From positions 117,885,319 through 117,949,318 of the forward strand of contig CP136066.1 in NCBI GenBank assembly GCA_032622095.1: a DNA stretch of 64,000 bases. Reading direction: 5' to 3'. Positions 33,042 to 42,919 of the stretch are shown here, piece after piece (position 1 is the stretch's first letter; each line of letters starts with the position of its first letter). A program made the translations under genes and the position numbers. The DNA is from Siphonodentalium dalli (taxonomy: Eukaryota > Mollusca > Scaphopoda > Gadilida > Siphonodentaliidae). The notes below the pieces were generated by a model, which ran no database searches, had not been told where the DNA came from, and worked only from the letters and a program-made list of their open reading frames with translations.

Positions 33042-33294
33042 GTCAAAAGGGCTGTATTCTAATTGGACCCCAAAGGATCTGTCATGAGTTGAAGGGTTTT
33101 GCTAGAGACCCATTTATCGTCCAGGAAAAATGTGCGACCGTTGCAATGGTCTAAAAATTTGAGCCACATTTTAAGGTCAGACTGCCCTTGGCTTCTTTGG
33201 TTATCAGGATCCTATAGTGTGGTTTCGAACTGTTTATGGTCAGATTAATTAGTCGTCGGTAATATTACGGAGCAGCTCAAATTCAAAACGTCAA

Positions 33295-34370
33295 TTATGC
33301 TCTGGAGTTCATTAATCTGGCCTTTTTCCGTTTGAGCATATGTTGTATTTGGGTGCGGCAATCGTCTTGTGGGAGGCGAGCCTGCATGATAAATGTGTTT
33401 AGTTCAATGGCGAGAAAAACGACGATTCTATTTGGCAAAACCATTTTTTCATGACCCATTGGTATTAAAACCGATCGACTGGTAAAGCTGGAGGAACCTC
33501 TCAAGTGATGCTCTACAGGCGAGTTTGTTAGGTTCGATGATATAAAAATTGTCAAGCAGATGTACCATGGTGATACCTAGCTTATGACGTGCGACCTACT
33601 CGAGGGCGGTGCTAAATTGCTCAAATAATTGAGCGCTACTGGCTGCTCCGAAAGGGAGTAATTTATATTTTATATTAATAAAAATAGCCGTCCCATTCGA
33701 AACCGAGGAGATATTGGTCCTCGAGTCGAATACGCAAATTTCTGTAGGCTTGAGCCAAAAATGGGTGAGCTCCTGCCTTTTTAATTAATTTAATGGCATC
33801 TTGCACCGTTGCATAGCATACTGAAGACAGCTGTTCCAGGATGCATCGTTGACTGAGAAACATTCAAGGTGTGACAAATGGTGGATGATCCTATATTCCC
33901 CTGCTGTCTTTTTGGGAACCTCCCCTAGGGGAGAAATTTTGAAATGAGGAACAGGCGGGGTTGAGAAGGGCCCCGCTATTCTGCCTAATTGTAGTTCCTG
34001 ATGTATTTTAGCTGTGACTGCATCGTGATGACTGCAAATTTGTTGTTGATTGAATTAACGTATGGCCATGAAAGCCGATGAAAAAACCTTGTGAGAAGCC
34101 CTCGACCAGAGCCTCCACCTTGAGTCGATCATATCCGACCAAAATGGTCTTTAAACGGGCTACAACAATGGATGTACAGGGGGTGTTATCTTGTATAAAA
34201 TCCGAAAACATGGAACATCCACCACCAAATGATGGAGAGAGAGTACTGCCACATGACGACTCTCTACTTAAGGGCAGCTGTGACTTAACGCCTAGAAGCT
34301 CCATATCCGAATTTGTTGCGTTTTCCACTCCGAAATGGCTGTCGACAGAATTTTGCCGGATGATTGCCAA
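33295..34370 (-). pseudogene. Ngaro-like reverse transcriptase, frameshifted
   Basis: Fragments in order are: KTILVGYDRLKVEALVEGF and IGFHG near 34100-34250; QLGRIAGPF and ISPLGEVPKK near 33910-33990; then DAIKLIKKAGAHPFLAQA and LLGFEWDG near 33680-33800; then LNTFIMQARLPQDD and KRKKARL at 33310-33420. The spacing fits an RT palm and connection. The catalytic box region near 33560-33620 is too eroded for me to read with certainty. At least three frame changes are needed. Confidence 0.75.
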
Positions 34371-34430
34371 TAATGTATACCAAACCTGTATGGAACCATA
34401 CGCAGAAATCTCTAGGGACAGTGTTTAGGC

Positions 34431-35202
34431 TTGTTGGGCAGGTTTTGTTTTGGTGCCTCTGGTTGTTTATCAGTATTTATATATATGATCAATAAAGAGC
34501 ATTTTTATCAGTCTAGAAGATATGTGGGAAATTGGTGGTAAAACTATTGCATGATAGGAAGAGGTTACAGGAATGTCGCTTCATACTTATACATGTTCTA
34601 TTTGGAATCAGGATAGAGGTGTTAGACTGTTATTTAACAAGACAGTCAATGACTGTGGCGATGCTCACCAGACTGTAAAGACTGAGTAGACTAGGACTCG
34701 GAAGACCATAAGAGTTTATAGGGAAAACTTTCCGAAAGTAATGTACGTAGCGTATTGCCAACTTTCCGATAATTTACCCATTTATTTCAAGAACAATTAG
34801 GCCTATATCTGTTTTGATAATCGACGAATCGAGCATGTTGTTTTGTTTATGTGTTTCTGTTTCCGGTTCTATTTGTTGTCATTACTTTTGGATTTGTCCA
34901 CAGCCTCCTTCGTAAGCATATTTTTATTGGGGTGGAAGCTTGTTTAAAAGAATTAAAACTCTACACGTTTCAAATTTTGATTCCAAGTTATTAAATTGTC
35001 CATTGAATTATTTTTGCATATTATTCATAGAGCACATATCTCCTAGAAACGCTCTGAAGGAAACATAAAAAGAAATGGTTTCATAAACGTAGTATCCCTT
35101 CAACACTAGCAATAGACTCTTCCAAAGTGAACGTGATAAAAAAATTTAATATATATTTGATAAAAATCGAATAAATTACCAAACATGTGAAATAAATGCC
35201 AT
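34431..35202. other. No gene; contains a short REP-S copy at 34636-34715
   Basis: The REP-S head AACAAGACAGTCAATGACTG and CACCAGACTGTAAAGACTGA are clear. The remainder is AT-rich DNA without an ORF of interest. Confidence 0.55.
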
Positions 35203-35543
35203 GGGGCCATTCCACGCAAAGTGGTCCACCAAAGGCAAAATTTGAAATTTAGACTTTTTCTCAATATTTTTGATCCAGTTTGTCAGAAAAAAAAATTTCA
35301 TGTGAAATGTACATGCTTAAAATTTATGTCTCACTGGTGAAATATATGGCTACAAAACCTAGAAAAATAGTCCATATGGATGTCAAATGCTGTTGTCGGC
35401 CAGAAAAAAACTGGTACCCAAAACAAGCTGATTACTTGTTATTTTGCCAACTATGACCACCTTAAGTCTATTGTAATGCGTGTTACTTGGATATATGATG
35501 TATTTCAAGAAAATATTATCTCATGAAATGGCATCTTTGACTT

Positions 35544-35901
35544 GTAACACACGTGACAGAATTAACTTGATTGTTTATATATCTGTGGAAATACTGTGTA
35601 ATATGTCATGCTATTACATATCCAAAGGTAGAGTCATTGCCAGATCATTTTGGGAAAACTTTGCTTATCTCTATCAGTTGACTGATACTCACAATCATGT
35701 TGAGCTTTTTGTAACACACGTGACGTCACGTGTGTTACAAATATGAAACATGAGTAGCAGTATCAAAATATTTGGGGCCCAGACCTATAGCATTAAATTT
35801 GTCTTCCACAACGGTTATGTTGATATGAATTCAGTCCCTATGAAAACTCAACTGTAATTTTTGTGTTACACATGGGCCATAGTACATGTCACGTGTGTTA
35901 C
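35544..35901. repeat. Left subterminal motif cluster (GTAACACACGTGAC)
   Basis: Exact copies are at 35544-35557, twice head-to-head in the palindrome at 35708-35741, and inverted at 35888-35901. Degenerate copies lie near 35475 and 35863. Each motif contains CACGTG. The matching right-hand cluster (42502, 42525, 42714, 42893) supports a role as a transposase-binding site or regulatory site. Confidence 0.8.
35708..35741. promoter_or_regulatory. 34-bp perfect palindrome with TGACGTCA core
   Basis: Two GTAACACACGTGAC motifs meet head-to-head, giving a perfect palindrome centred on GACGTC. The centre is TGACGTCA, the classic CRE/ATF site, flanked by two CACGTG E-boxes. It may be a paired binding site for the transposase or a host bZIP/bHLH site. 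Confidence 0.6.
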
Positions 35902-37479
35902 ATTTTGTAAAACATTTTAGTAATATTTTCAAGCAGCATTCCACATACAAAACAATTTTCATTGCGTACATGTGTAGGTGAGTTGACCCAGACAAGTTAT
36001 ATGCTTAGTCCCTATTAGGCTGACATACATGTATGTACATGTATGTAATGATTCCTGTCCGGAAATTAATGCATGTGTTTAGTTAATCTCTTAATAAAAA
36101 TGTTATCAAAATGGAGACATTACTAATGTGATCCCAAAAAAGAATCTTTTAAAACTGATGTGTGTCAGCTTACCTTAAAATTCAGTCATAACATTATATG
36201 ATTTTCGTGTTTAAAAAAAAAACATATAAAGCATCCAAAATCTACCCAAATAATATAAGGTTGAGAATTTCTCTAATTAATAGGTATTCCTTAGATGCAA
36301 TATTTCTTATCAGTTTGGCACTACATATTGTACATACTGTAGTATAATACGTATTTTACCGGTATTCGGCACTCTAAATGTGGTAAAATGTCAACATAAA
36401 ACATGCATTAATTTCCAAAAATAGACCAGACTAATTAGAAGTAATTGGTCACTCTCATGAACTCTAAATTTTACTAGTAATCCCTTTCTGAACTATAACT
36501 TGAACACAAGAAAATTCTCTTTAACACTTTTATACTTATTTTATAACTTATGGGTTCTCTAACCTAGTTATAAAACTATATATCAGAATTGTCTACTTAT
36601 CATTTGTAGCGGTGTTCATGAAATGTAATCAGAAGACATGCAAATGAAAATATAATACAAGCAGAAGGATATTTATTAAAATTTGGTGGGAAACGTTCAG
36701 ATAAAAAGTTCAACAAATGTTTGCTGAACATCTTCTCTGAACATATCCTCAGGGAACTACTCATCAATGAGTATTTAATAAAGAAAGGGGTGCAATTTGT
36801 CTTTCAGGCAATTTTCATGAATTATCAATATGATCTCAAGAGTACAAAGTTTATAGCGATATATGTGGAAAATGTTCAGTGAATTTTGATTGGTGAGATC
36901 CATTTTTGAATTCTTTTGTAAATACAATTGTAAAGATCAATAAAAAGAAAGAAAATGTTTAAATATGGATGGCAATGGCAGTTTTTTTCAATTATTGTCT
37001 CTTATGATTCTGGGTGTGCTATGGAATTATCATGTATTACCACTTTTACCATAAAAGTTGTTTGGTTGGAAATTTGATACAGTGGAGTGTAAAGCCATGA
37101 TACAGGAACATATTGGCATGCATGGGGCAATTTTTTTGGACAAAATCGAGACAACCACATGATATTAACACATTTAATTATTTTGTCAATAGAGGATATG
37201 TTATGCATGTTCTTATCAATGTATTACATGATGTAGCTTGTAATTGTATTTGAATCAAGCCTAAAAGTTAACAGTTTTGTGAGTTCCCGACTGTTATACT
37301 ATTATCGAAATTTACTGCGAATCCATACTACTGGTACATGTTTATCACAGTTCAAACACATTTTATGTAGTTCTGTACATTTTTGAACATTTAATGACAC
37401 AGTGCTAAATATTGCGACATAACCTTTTGGTATATCATACATGTGTAAACTATCCTTAGCTCCCAACTCATAGGTAATT
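35902..37479. other. Transposon interior without a gene
   Basis: AT-rich sequence, no ORF with a recognisable domain. A 68-codon minus-strand frame at 37002-37208 is not supported. Confidence 0.4.
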
Positions 37480-37574
37480 ATCTATTATCATGTGAGAAAT
37501 TAAATTCTGTGAACTGTAGTTTGCTCAAAGCAAACTACAGTTCACAGAATTTAATTTCTCACATGATAATAGAT
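37480..37574. repeat. Perfect 95-bp palindrome (46-bp arms, 3-base loop)
   Basis: The left arm ends GAACTGTAGTTTGCT, the loop is CAA, and the right arm begins AGCAAACTACAGTTC. Every base of both arms pairs. It lies about 200 bp downstream of the stop of the transposase-like ORF, so transcripts of that gene would carry a very strong hairpin in the 3' region. Confidence 0.95.
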
Positions 37575-37780
37575 AAGTAAATATGTATTCATATGCATTT
37601 ATTTAACGACTGCTTCACTTTATCTAGCATACTACATGTAGGTTCATAATTTCAACACAATTTATAATATGTCCTTTTGATGCATGTCTATTTCGTATTC
37701 TGATCTGTGAACATAAACTGCCCCCTGGCACTGACAGGTACTGGAGGGTTTATAATTTTGATAATGTTCTCTTTATTATA

Positions 37781-39676
37781 TTATATTTTATCTTCGACAG
37801 CTGGCCATTTGAACTGGTTATTCAATGTAGGTATCATTACTGACACTTCAATGTTGTTCCCAACAACATTCCTAACTTCTCCTGGGTAACTTAACTCATC
37901 ATATTTAACGAGGACCCACTGTCCTGTCTTGGGAACACAGCAAGCATTTTCATATGATTCGGGATAACTTATCGCGAACAAGGTGGTTTTCTGTGTACTG
38001 TCCAACTGTGTCCTGAAAAATTTCAAGACATTTCCTTCACACGCAACAACATGCACCTGCCGGATACCATGTGTGTCAATCACATCACACCATGGACTCA
38101 CTATGCCAATAGCAGATTTTATTTCTGAATCTGAGATATATATCACATTGACATTGTTCATTTGTGAAGAAGCAACCTTTGCAAAATCACTTGCACTCTG
38201 AACAATCACTGGTGAATCGCGCTTTCCCATGACAACTTTCCTAACAAGTGATTTTGCAGATCCGCCAATTCCATCAACAACGCCCTTTCCATGACCAGTA
38301 GCAAAATACTTCCACTCCACACTGACATTGAACTCCTTAGATAACATATATAATAATTTGGCCATATATTTATTTTTGAACTCTGAGGAGGGTCCATCAC
38401 TGTAGAGAATTAAATGCTCTCCCGGCTTCATAACCTTCTTCACCAGATCTCTCACAAACACATAGATACTATCTTTACCTTTATCCTGGCAATCTGTAAC
38501 ATATAGGAAGGATCTGCATGGATCTTTCTTGATGAATGCAGCTGCTGTGAATAAGTTAATGCTCTGTCGAGACCACAAGGCAGTTTGTATTTCATTTTGA
38601 TATTCGCATGTATATGCCATAGCGAAATCAATTTGTATGACCGAGGTCTCTGAGCTGCTCTTGTCTTCTTCGAAGGCGTTAGCCTGGATTCTTTTTATTC
38701 GAACATGCTCTTGACACTCTGGTATAGCAGCAATAATCTCCATCTTCAACTGGCATTTAAGACCCTTCCTTTCTTCTAACCTCATACGCCGATCCTCTCC
38801 CACTAGCCACTCTTGCCATTGTGTTTCTCCACTTTCTTCTAATTTGAATTTTCTCCCATTCTTGCATGACTCGCAATCTCCGTTCCAACAACTTCCATTC
38901 AAATCCAAAGTATCGCAGAGGATTTCAGTCCAAAAATCATTAGTGTAGCTGATCTTCATACCATGCAGTTTAAGTATGAAGTTCTCGTGCACTTTACATC
39001 TGCACTGATCTGCCGGTTGGTCTTTCAAGAGGAGGACATTTATAGGGCGCATTGCTGCAAATTTGCTGAATCCAACTTTTACATCAGGGTGTGTCATAGT
39101 GAAGAGTTTGTATGCTTCTTTTAAAAACATTACTAAAAAATGCTTTCTGAACTTCTTCTTTTCTCCATCTTGCCACACGGTCATCTCATCTTTTAATCCT
39201 GGTGCTGTATAGATAATATCTTGTCGAAAATAAAACTGTTCTATTAACTCTACCATATCCTTCGATAATGAGTTATGTAATCTTGATCGGTCAGACAATT
39301 CACATTCCATTTTATCATCCAAACTGCAGCCTACAGTTTTAGCCAGTCCGAAAATGACTTGCTTCCTTTTTCTTGGGGAACATGGGAGACTGCTGCTAGC
39401 TCGTCTAATAGCCTTTCCCAAAGATTGTGCACATTTGAATGGTTTACTTCTGCAGAGGACAACATTAAGTCGTTTTGGCTTTTTGTTTCTGTGTGCCCGA
39501 ACTCTTTCTGCTCCCTTTCCCCTGTAAAATGCTCGTTCTTCCGTGGTCATGCTCGCAAATTTAGTTTTCCTGATGGTTTCAATTCTTTTATTTTCATTCT
39601 TTTGGTATTCACTGTCATTCTCTTTCTTCTTAGCTCTCAGTTTTTTCATTCTTTGTGCAGATGTTGTTTTGGCCAT
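37781..39676 (-). CDS. DDE-type transposase-like protein, 631 codons, superfamily unassigned
   Basis: The single long ORF of the element. Residues 1-70 are highly basic and charged (SAQRMKKLRAKKKEN; MTTEERAFYRGKGAERVRAHR), suggesting DNA binding. Residues about 145-195 hold a conserved helical block (EQFYFRQDIIYTAPGLKDEM). Then come RPINVLLLKD and a cysteine group CRCKVH at 225-230, with C.NGDC..C at 263-271. The core resembles a DDE nuclease: IQIDFAMAYTCEYQNE with D350, ILYSDGPSSEFKNK with D427, and FATGHGKGVVDGIGG at 458-472. I cannot place the third acidic residue confidently. Near the C terminus GQWVLVKYDELSYPGEV resembles a Tudor/chromo-type barrel. No frameshift or stop. The ATG follows TTACAG, a possible splice acceptor. 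Function is inferred from its position between matching inverted termini. Confidence 0.75.
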   Translation of the reverse strand: MAKTTSAQRMKKLRAKKKENDSEYQKNENKRIETIRKTKFASMTTEERAFYRGKGAERVRAHRNKKPKRLNVVLCRSKPFKCAQSLGKAIRRASSSLPCSPRKRKQVIFGLAKTVGCSLDDKMECELSDRSRLHNSLSKDMVELIEQFYFRQDIIYTAPGLKDEMTVWQDGEKKKFRKHFLVMFLKEAYKLFTMTHPDVKVGFSKFAAMRPINVLLLKDQPADQCRCKVHENFILKLHGMKISYTNDFWTEILCDTLDLNGSCWNGDCESCKNGRKFKLEESGETQWQEWLVGEDRRMRLEERKGLKCQLKMEIIAAIPECQEHVRIKRIQANAFEEDKSSSETSVIQIDFAMAYTCEYQNEIQTALWSRQSINLFTAAAFIKKDPCRSFLYVTDCQDKGKDSIYVFVRDLVKKVMKPGEHLILYSDGPSSEFKNKYMAKLLYMLSKEFNVSVEWKYFATGHGKGVVDGIGGSAKSLVRKVVMGKRDSPVIVQSASDFAKVASSQMNNVNVIYISDSEIKSAIGIVSPWCDVIDTHGIRQVHVVACEGNVLKFFRTQLDSTQKTTLFAISYPESYENACCVPKTGQWVLVKYDELSYPGEVRNVVGNNIEVSVMIPTLNNQFKWPAVEDKI

Positions 39677-39779
39677 CGTTCCTGTAATATATGAGAATTC
39701 TTTAGACTTTCAGTGTAAAAAGAAATAATTGACAACGGAAGACATCGACTTGACATCGTGAAGTTCAATAGATAATATT

Positions 39780-41490
39780 ACTAATATTTTCACTAGTTTT
39801 CACAAGCATTAATTATCAATGTCATTTACCCAATCATTGTTATGGATGTATATAACCAACCAAACATACGGAACTAAAAATTATAAACTGATTCCAATTT
39901 TCACCATTTTCAGAGCCAAAAAGGACACATTTTACCCAAAAATTGCTATTTTTATGAAGTAACTATAATTTTTGGCAACATTAGTTGTGAATATCACTTA
40001 ATACAGATATTTTACTGTAAGAAACAACCCACTAAACATCATGAACTCGGAATTAAAATTTTATTCCAATTTTCACTTATTTCAGAGCCAAAAAAGCAAA
40101 TTTTAACCCCAAAATAGAGATTTTTTATCAATAACTATAATTTTTAACAACAATTGTTATGAATATCATTTGCACAAATATTTTAATGCAAGCAACAACC
40201 CACCAAACAAAATGAACTAAAAATTATAATCTGATTCCATTTTTCACCATTTTCAGAGCCAAAAAGACAATTATTGACCCAAAATTGCTATTTTTATGAA
40301 GTAACTATAATTTTTGGCAACATTAGTTGTGAATATCACTTAATACAGATATTTTACTGTAAGAAACAACCCACTAAACATCATGAACTCGGAATTAAAA
40401 TTTTATTCCAATTTTCACTTATTTCAGAGCCAAAAAAGCAAATTTTAACCCCAAAATAGAGATTTTTTATCAATAACTATAATTTTTAACAACAATTGTT
40501 ATGAATATCATTTGCACAAATATTTTAATGCAAGCAACAACCCACCAAACAAAATGAACTAAAAATTATAATCTGATTCCATTTTTCACCATTTTCAGAG
40601 CCAAAAAGACAATTATTGACCCAAAATTGCTATTTTTATGAAGTAACTATAATTTTTGGCAACATTAGTTGTGAATATCACTTAATACAGATATTTTACT
40701 GTAAGAAACAACCCACTAAACATCATGAACTCGGAATTAAAATTTTATTCCAATTTTCACTTATTTCAGAGCCAAAAAAGCAAATTTTAACCCCAAAATA
40801 GAGATTTTTTATCAATAACTATAATTTTTAACAATAATTGTTATGAATATCATTTGCACAAATATTTTAATGCAAGCAACAACCCACCAAACAAAATGAA
40901 CTAAAAATTATAATCTGATTTCATTTTTCACTATTTTCAGAGCCAAAAAGACAATTTTTAACCCAAAACTGTGATTTTTATGAAGTTACTTTAATTTTTA
41001 GCAACATTAGTTGTGAATATCACTTAATACAGACAGTTTACTGTAAGTAACAACCCGCTAAACACCACGAACTCGGTATTAAAATTTTATTCCAATTTTC
41101 ACTTATTTCAGAGCAAAAAAAGTAAATTTTAACCCCAAAATGGAGATTTTTTATGAAAAACTATAATTTTAAACAACAGTAGTTATGAACATCATTTGAA
41201 CAAACATTTTAATGAAAGCAACAACCCATCAAACATAATGAACTAAAAATTATAATTTTATTCCAATTTTCACTATTTTCAGAGCCAAAACAGACAATTT
41301 TTACCCCAAAATTGCGATTTTTATGAAGGAACTAATTTTCAGCGATGATAGTTATTAATATAAAATATTCTAATGAGAATATCAACCCACGGAACATATC
41401 AAAAACATCTTCACTATTTGTTTTAGATAATATTGAGTAAACTGGTTTAATTCCAATTTTCACTGATTTAACTAAATAAAAAAAAAGTTT
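39780..41490. repeat. Satellite array, 171-bp monomers in 342-bp dimers
   Basis: TTTCAGAGCC(A)n recurs at about 171-bp steps: 39911, 40082, 40253, 40424, 40595, 40766, 40937, 41108 and 41279. Alternate monomers are more alike than neighbours, so the repeating unit is a 342-bp dimer. The dimers at about 40253 and 40595 are almost identical. Monomers at the two edges are much more diverged. Two identical 61-codon open frames (40274 and 40616) are by-products of this periodicity. Confidence 0.95.
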
Positions 41491-41916
41491 TCCAACCACA
41501 ATTATAATTGAAATAATTTAGATAACAATAGAGTACCTGTCTGACCTGTTTCTGATTGCAAACTGTGATGAAAAATATTTGTTAAGATCAAATTAAATCA
41601 AGACTGACATGACAAGAGTAAATTGAAATGTATTTTTCTTCAAAATCTGAAGCAGACAACAACTAAATGGTGGCAATTGGCATGGCAACACAACATGACA
41701 TCATCATTAGTGATGACATCATTTATGACATCACATACTCCATTCATAAAACTTTGTGTATGGCGAGAAAGATAGAAGAATTGAACTCCAGAAAAATTTA
41801 CTACATTCAACATCTATCTTGTGTAACATTAATTAATGAAATTCAATATACATGTATGAATGGCATGAATGTGAGAGGACATGTTCTAATTGCTTTTAAA
41901 AGTGTATTTGAAGGTT

Positions 41917-42156
41917 TTAACCCTTTCATGATCGGAGCTCTGCTGGTGCAGCATTAAATGTCATGTGCCAGTGCATTCTCTTATATATGCGTGTCTCCCA
42001 GGGAGGGATCATCGCAATATAAGAAATGCACTGGTTTACAAGATTAAGGTAATTATTAACCCAATGCATGCAGAGCTGACTACGAGATATATAAGAGAAT
42101 GCATTGGCACAGGTTTTTGAAAAAAAATCACGAAGGTCCAGTCATGAAAGGGTTAT
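41917..42156. mobile_element. piggyBac-like MITE nested in the transposon
   Basis: TTAA then CCCTTTCATGA at the left, TCATGAAAGGG then TTAT at the right: 11-bp inverted ends with an imperfect TTAA on one side. It shares the TGCATTCTCTTATATATGCG core with the MITE at 3286, so the two belong to one family. The 12-mer GTATTTGAAGGT lies close outside both ends (41904-41915 and 42159-42170). Confidence 0.75.
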
Positions 42157-42501
42157 ATGTATTTGAAGGTCAGATCATTCAATAAACCTTTGGTTTGAAG
42201 ATAGATGTGATAGATAATTTGAGACTGTTATTGTGACGGAAACTGATCAACTTGAAAATGTACATGTACACCATGGTGCTATATTGTTTACTGATTAGAA
42301 AAATACAATACCTTTCACTTGTAGTCTGTGTATCCTTGTGTGTATCCTTGTCTTCTTGATAATAATCCAGGGAAGTGATATTGCAAAAAAAAAGTTGTTG
42401 TAGTGCTGTCATATGCAAATATCATCTCTTGAATCAAGGTGAACATATAACATCCAGAATAATATAAGAAATTTATGAAAATCAAATACCAGTTTCGCAC
42501 G

Positions 42502-42906
42502 CGTAACACACGTGACAGAGCAATGTAACACACGTGACAGTGAATAGTCAGTCAGTGTGAATTACCTACTTCACTATCATTAATACCACTATTCCCACAC
42601 TAAACTAGAGTATGTCTTCCTGTGTTGAAGAAGCATCAGTTGTGTATAGAACAAGTAACTTCACAGACTTTTTGCATTGAAAATGGAGAACGATTTTTTC
42701 TCATTCGTGCGCCGTAACACACGTGACAGTCACTAATAATCCCAGTATACTAAAACATTTGCTTTACATCCATAGGGACTAATCATATAATTTGATGGGG
42801 TCGTTATCTTACTTATGTAATGAAATTTGTTTTATCTTATTGAACACACACTGAATACTGTAGAACAATATAAGTGAAATGTTGTGCAAAATGTAACACA
42901 CGTGAC
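42502..42906. repeat. Right subterminal motif cluster (GTAACACACGTGAC)
   Basis: Exact copies are at 42502-42515, 42525-42538, 42714-42727 and 42893-42906, all in the same orientation. The last one directly abuts the inverted terminus. Confidence 0.85.
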
Positions 42907-42919
42907 GTGGAATGGCCCC

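Larger units (their letters stand above)
31680..34430 (-). mobile_element. Decayed Ngaro-like tyrosine-recombinase retrotransposon
   Basis: On the minus strand, protein fragments in three frames give RT, RNase H and tyrosine recombinase in order, with no integrase. The RT start block (GFSQGFFIGFHG, IAGPF), the RNase H (LYSDNQAMVSVINKQ) and the recombinase (HSLRIG, GRWKSEAF) are those of the Ngaro branch rather than the DIRS branch seen at 15-20 kb. Multiple frameshifts and stops make it inactive. It lies just upstream of the EF-hand exon, in the same orientation as that gene and probably inside its next intron. Exact ends were not resolved. Confidence 0.8.
35203..42919 (-). mobile_element. 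7.7-kb DNA transposon with GGGGCC termini and an intact transposase-like ORF
   Basis: The left end reads AT then GGGGCCATTCCACG. The right end is its exact reverse complement followed by AT. The inverted ends are therefore 14 bp (16 counting AT), and AT could be a 2-bp target duplication or part of the ends. Inside are one long minus-strand ORF (37781-39676), at least eight exact GTAACACACGTGAC motifs near both ends, a 34-bp palindrome at 35708, a 95-bp palindrome at 37480, a satellite array at 39780-41490 and a nested piggyBac-like MITE at 41917. I could not place it in a named superfamily. Confidence 0.8.

Noticed and set aside
40274-40801. Two identical 61-codon open frames, 342 bp apart
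   Set aside because: They are produced by the satellite period and are not conserved in the other monomers.
39780-41490. CRISPR array
   Set aside because: Direct repeats are 171 bp and contiguous with no unique spacers, in a eukaryotic context.
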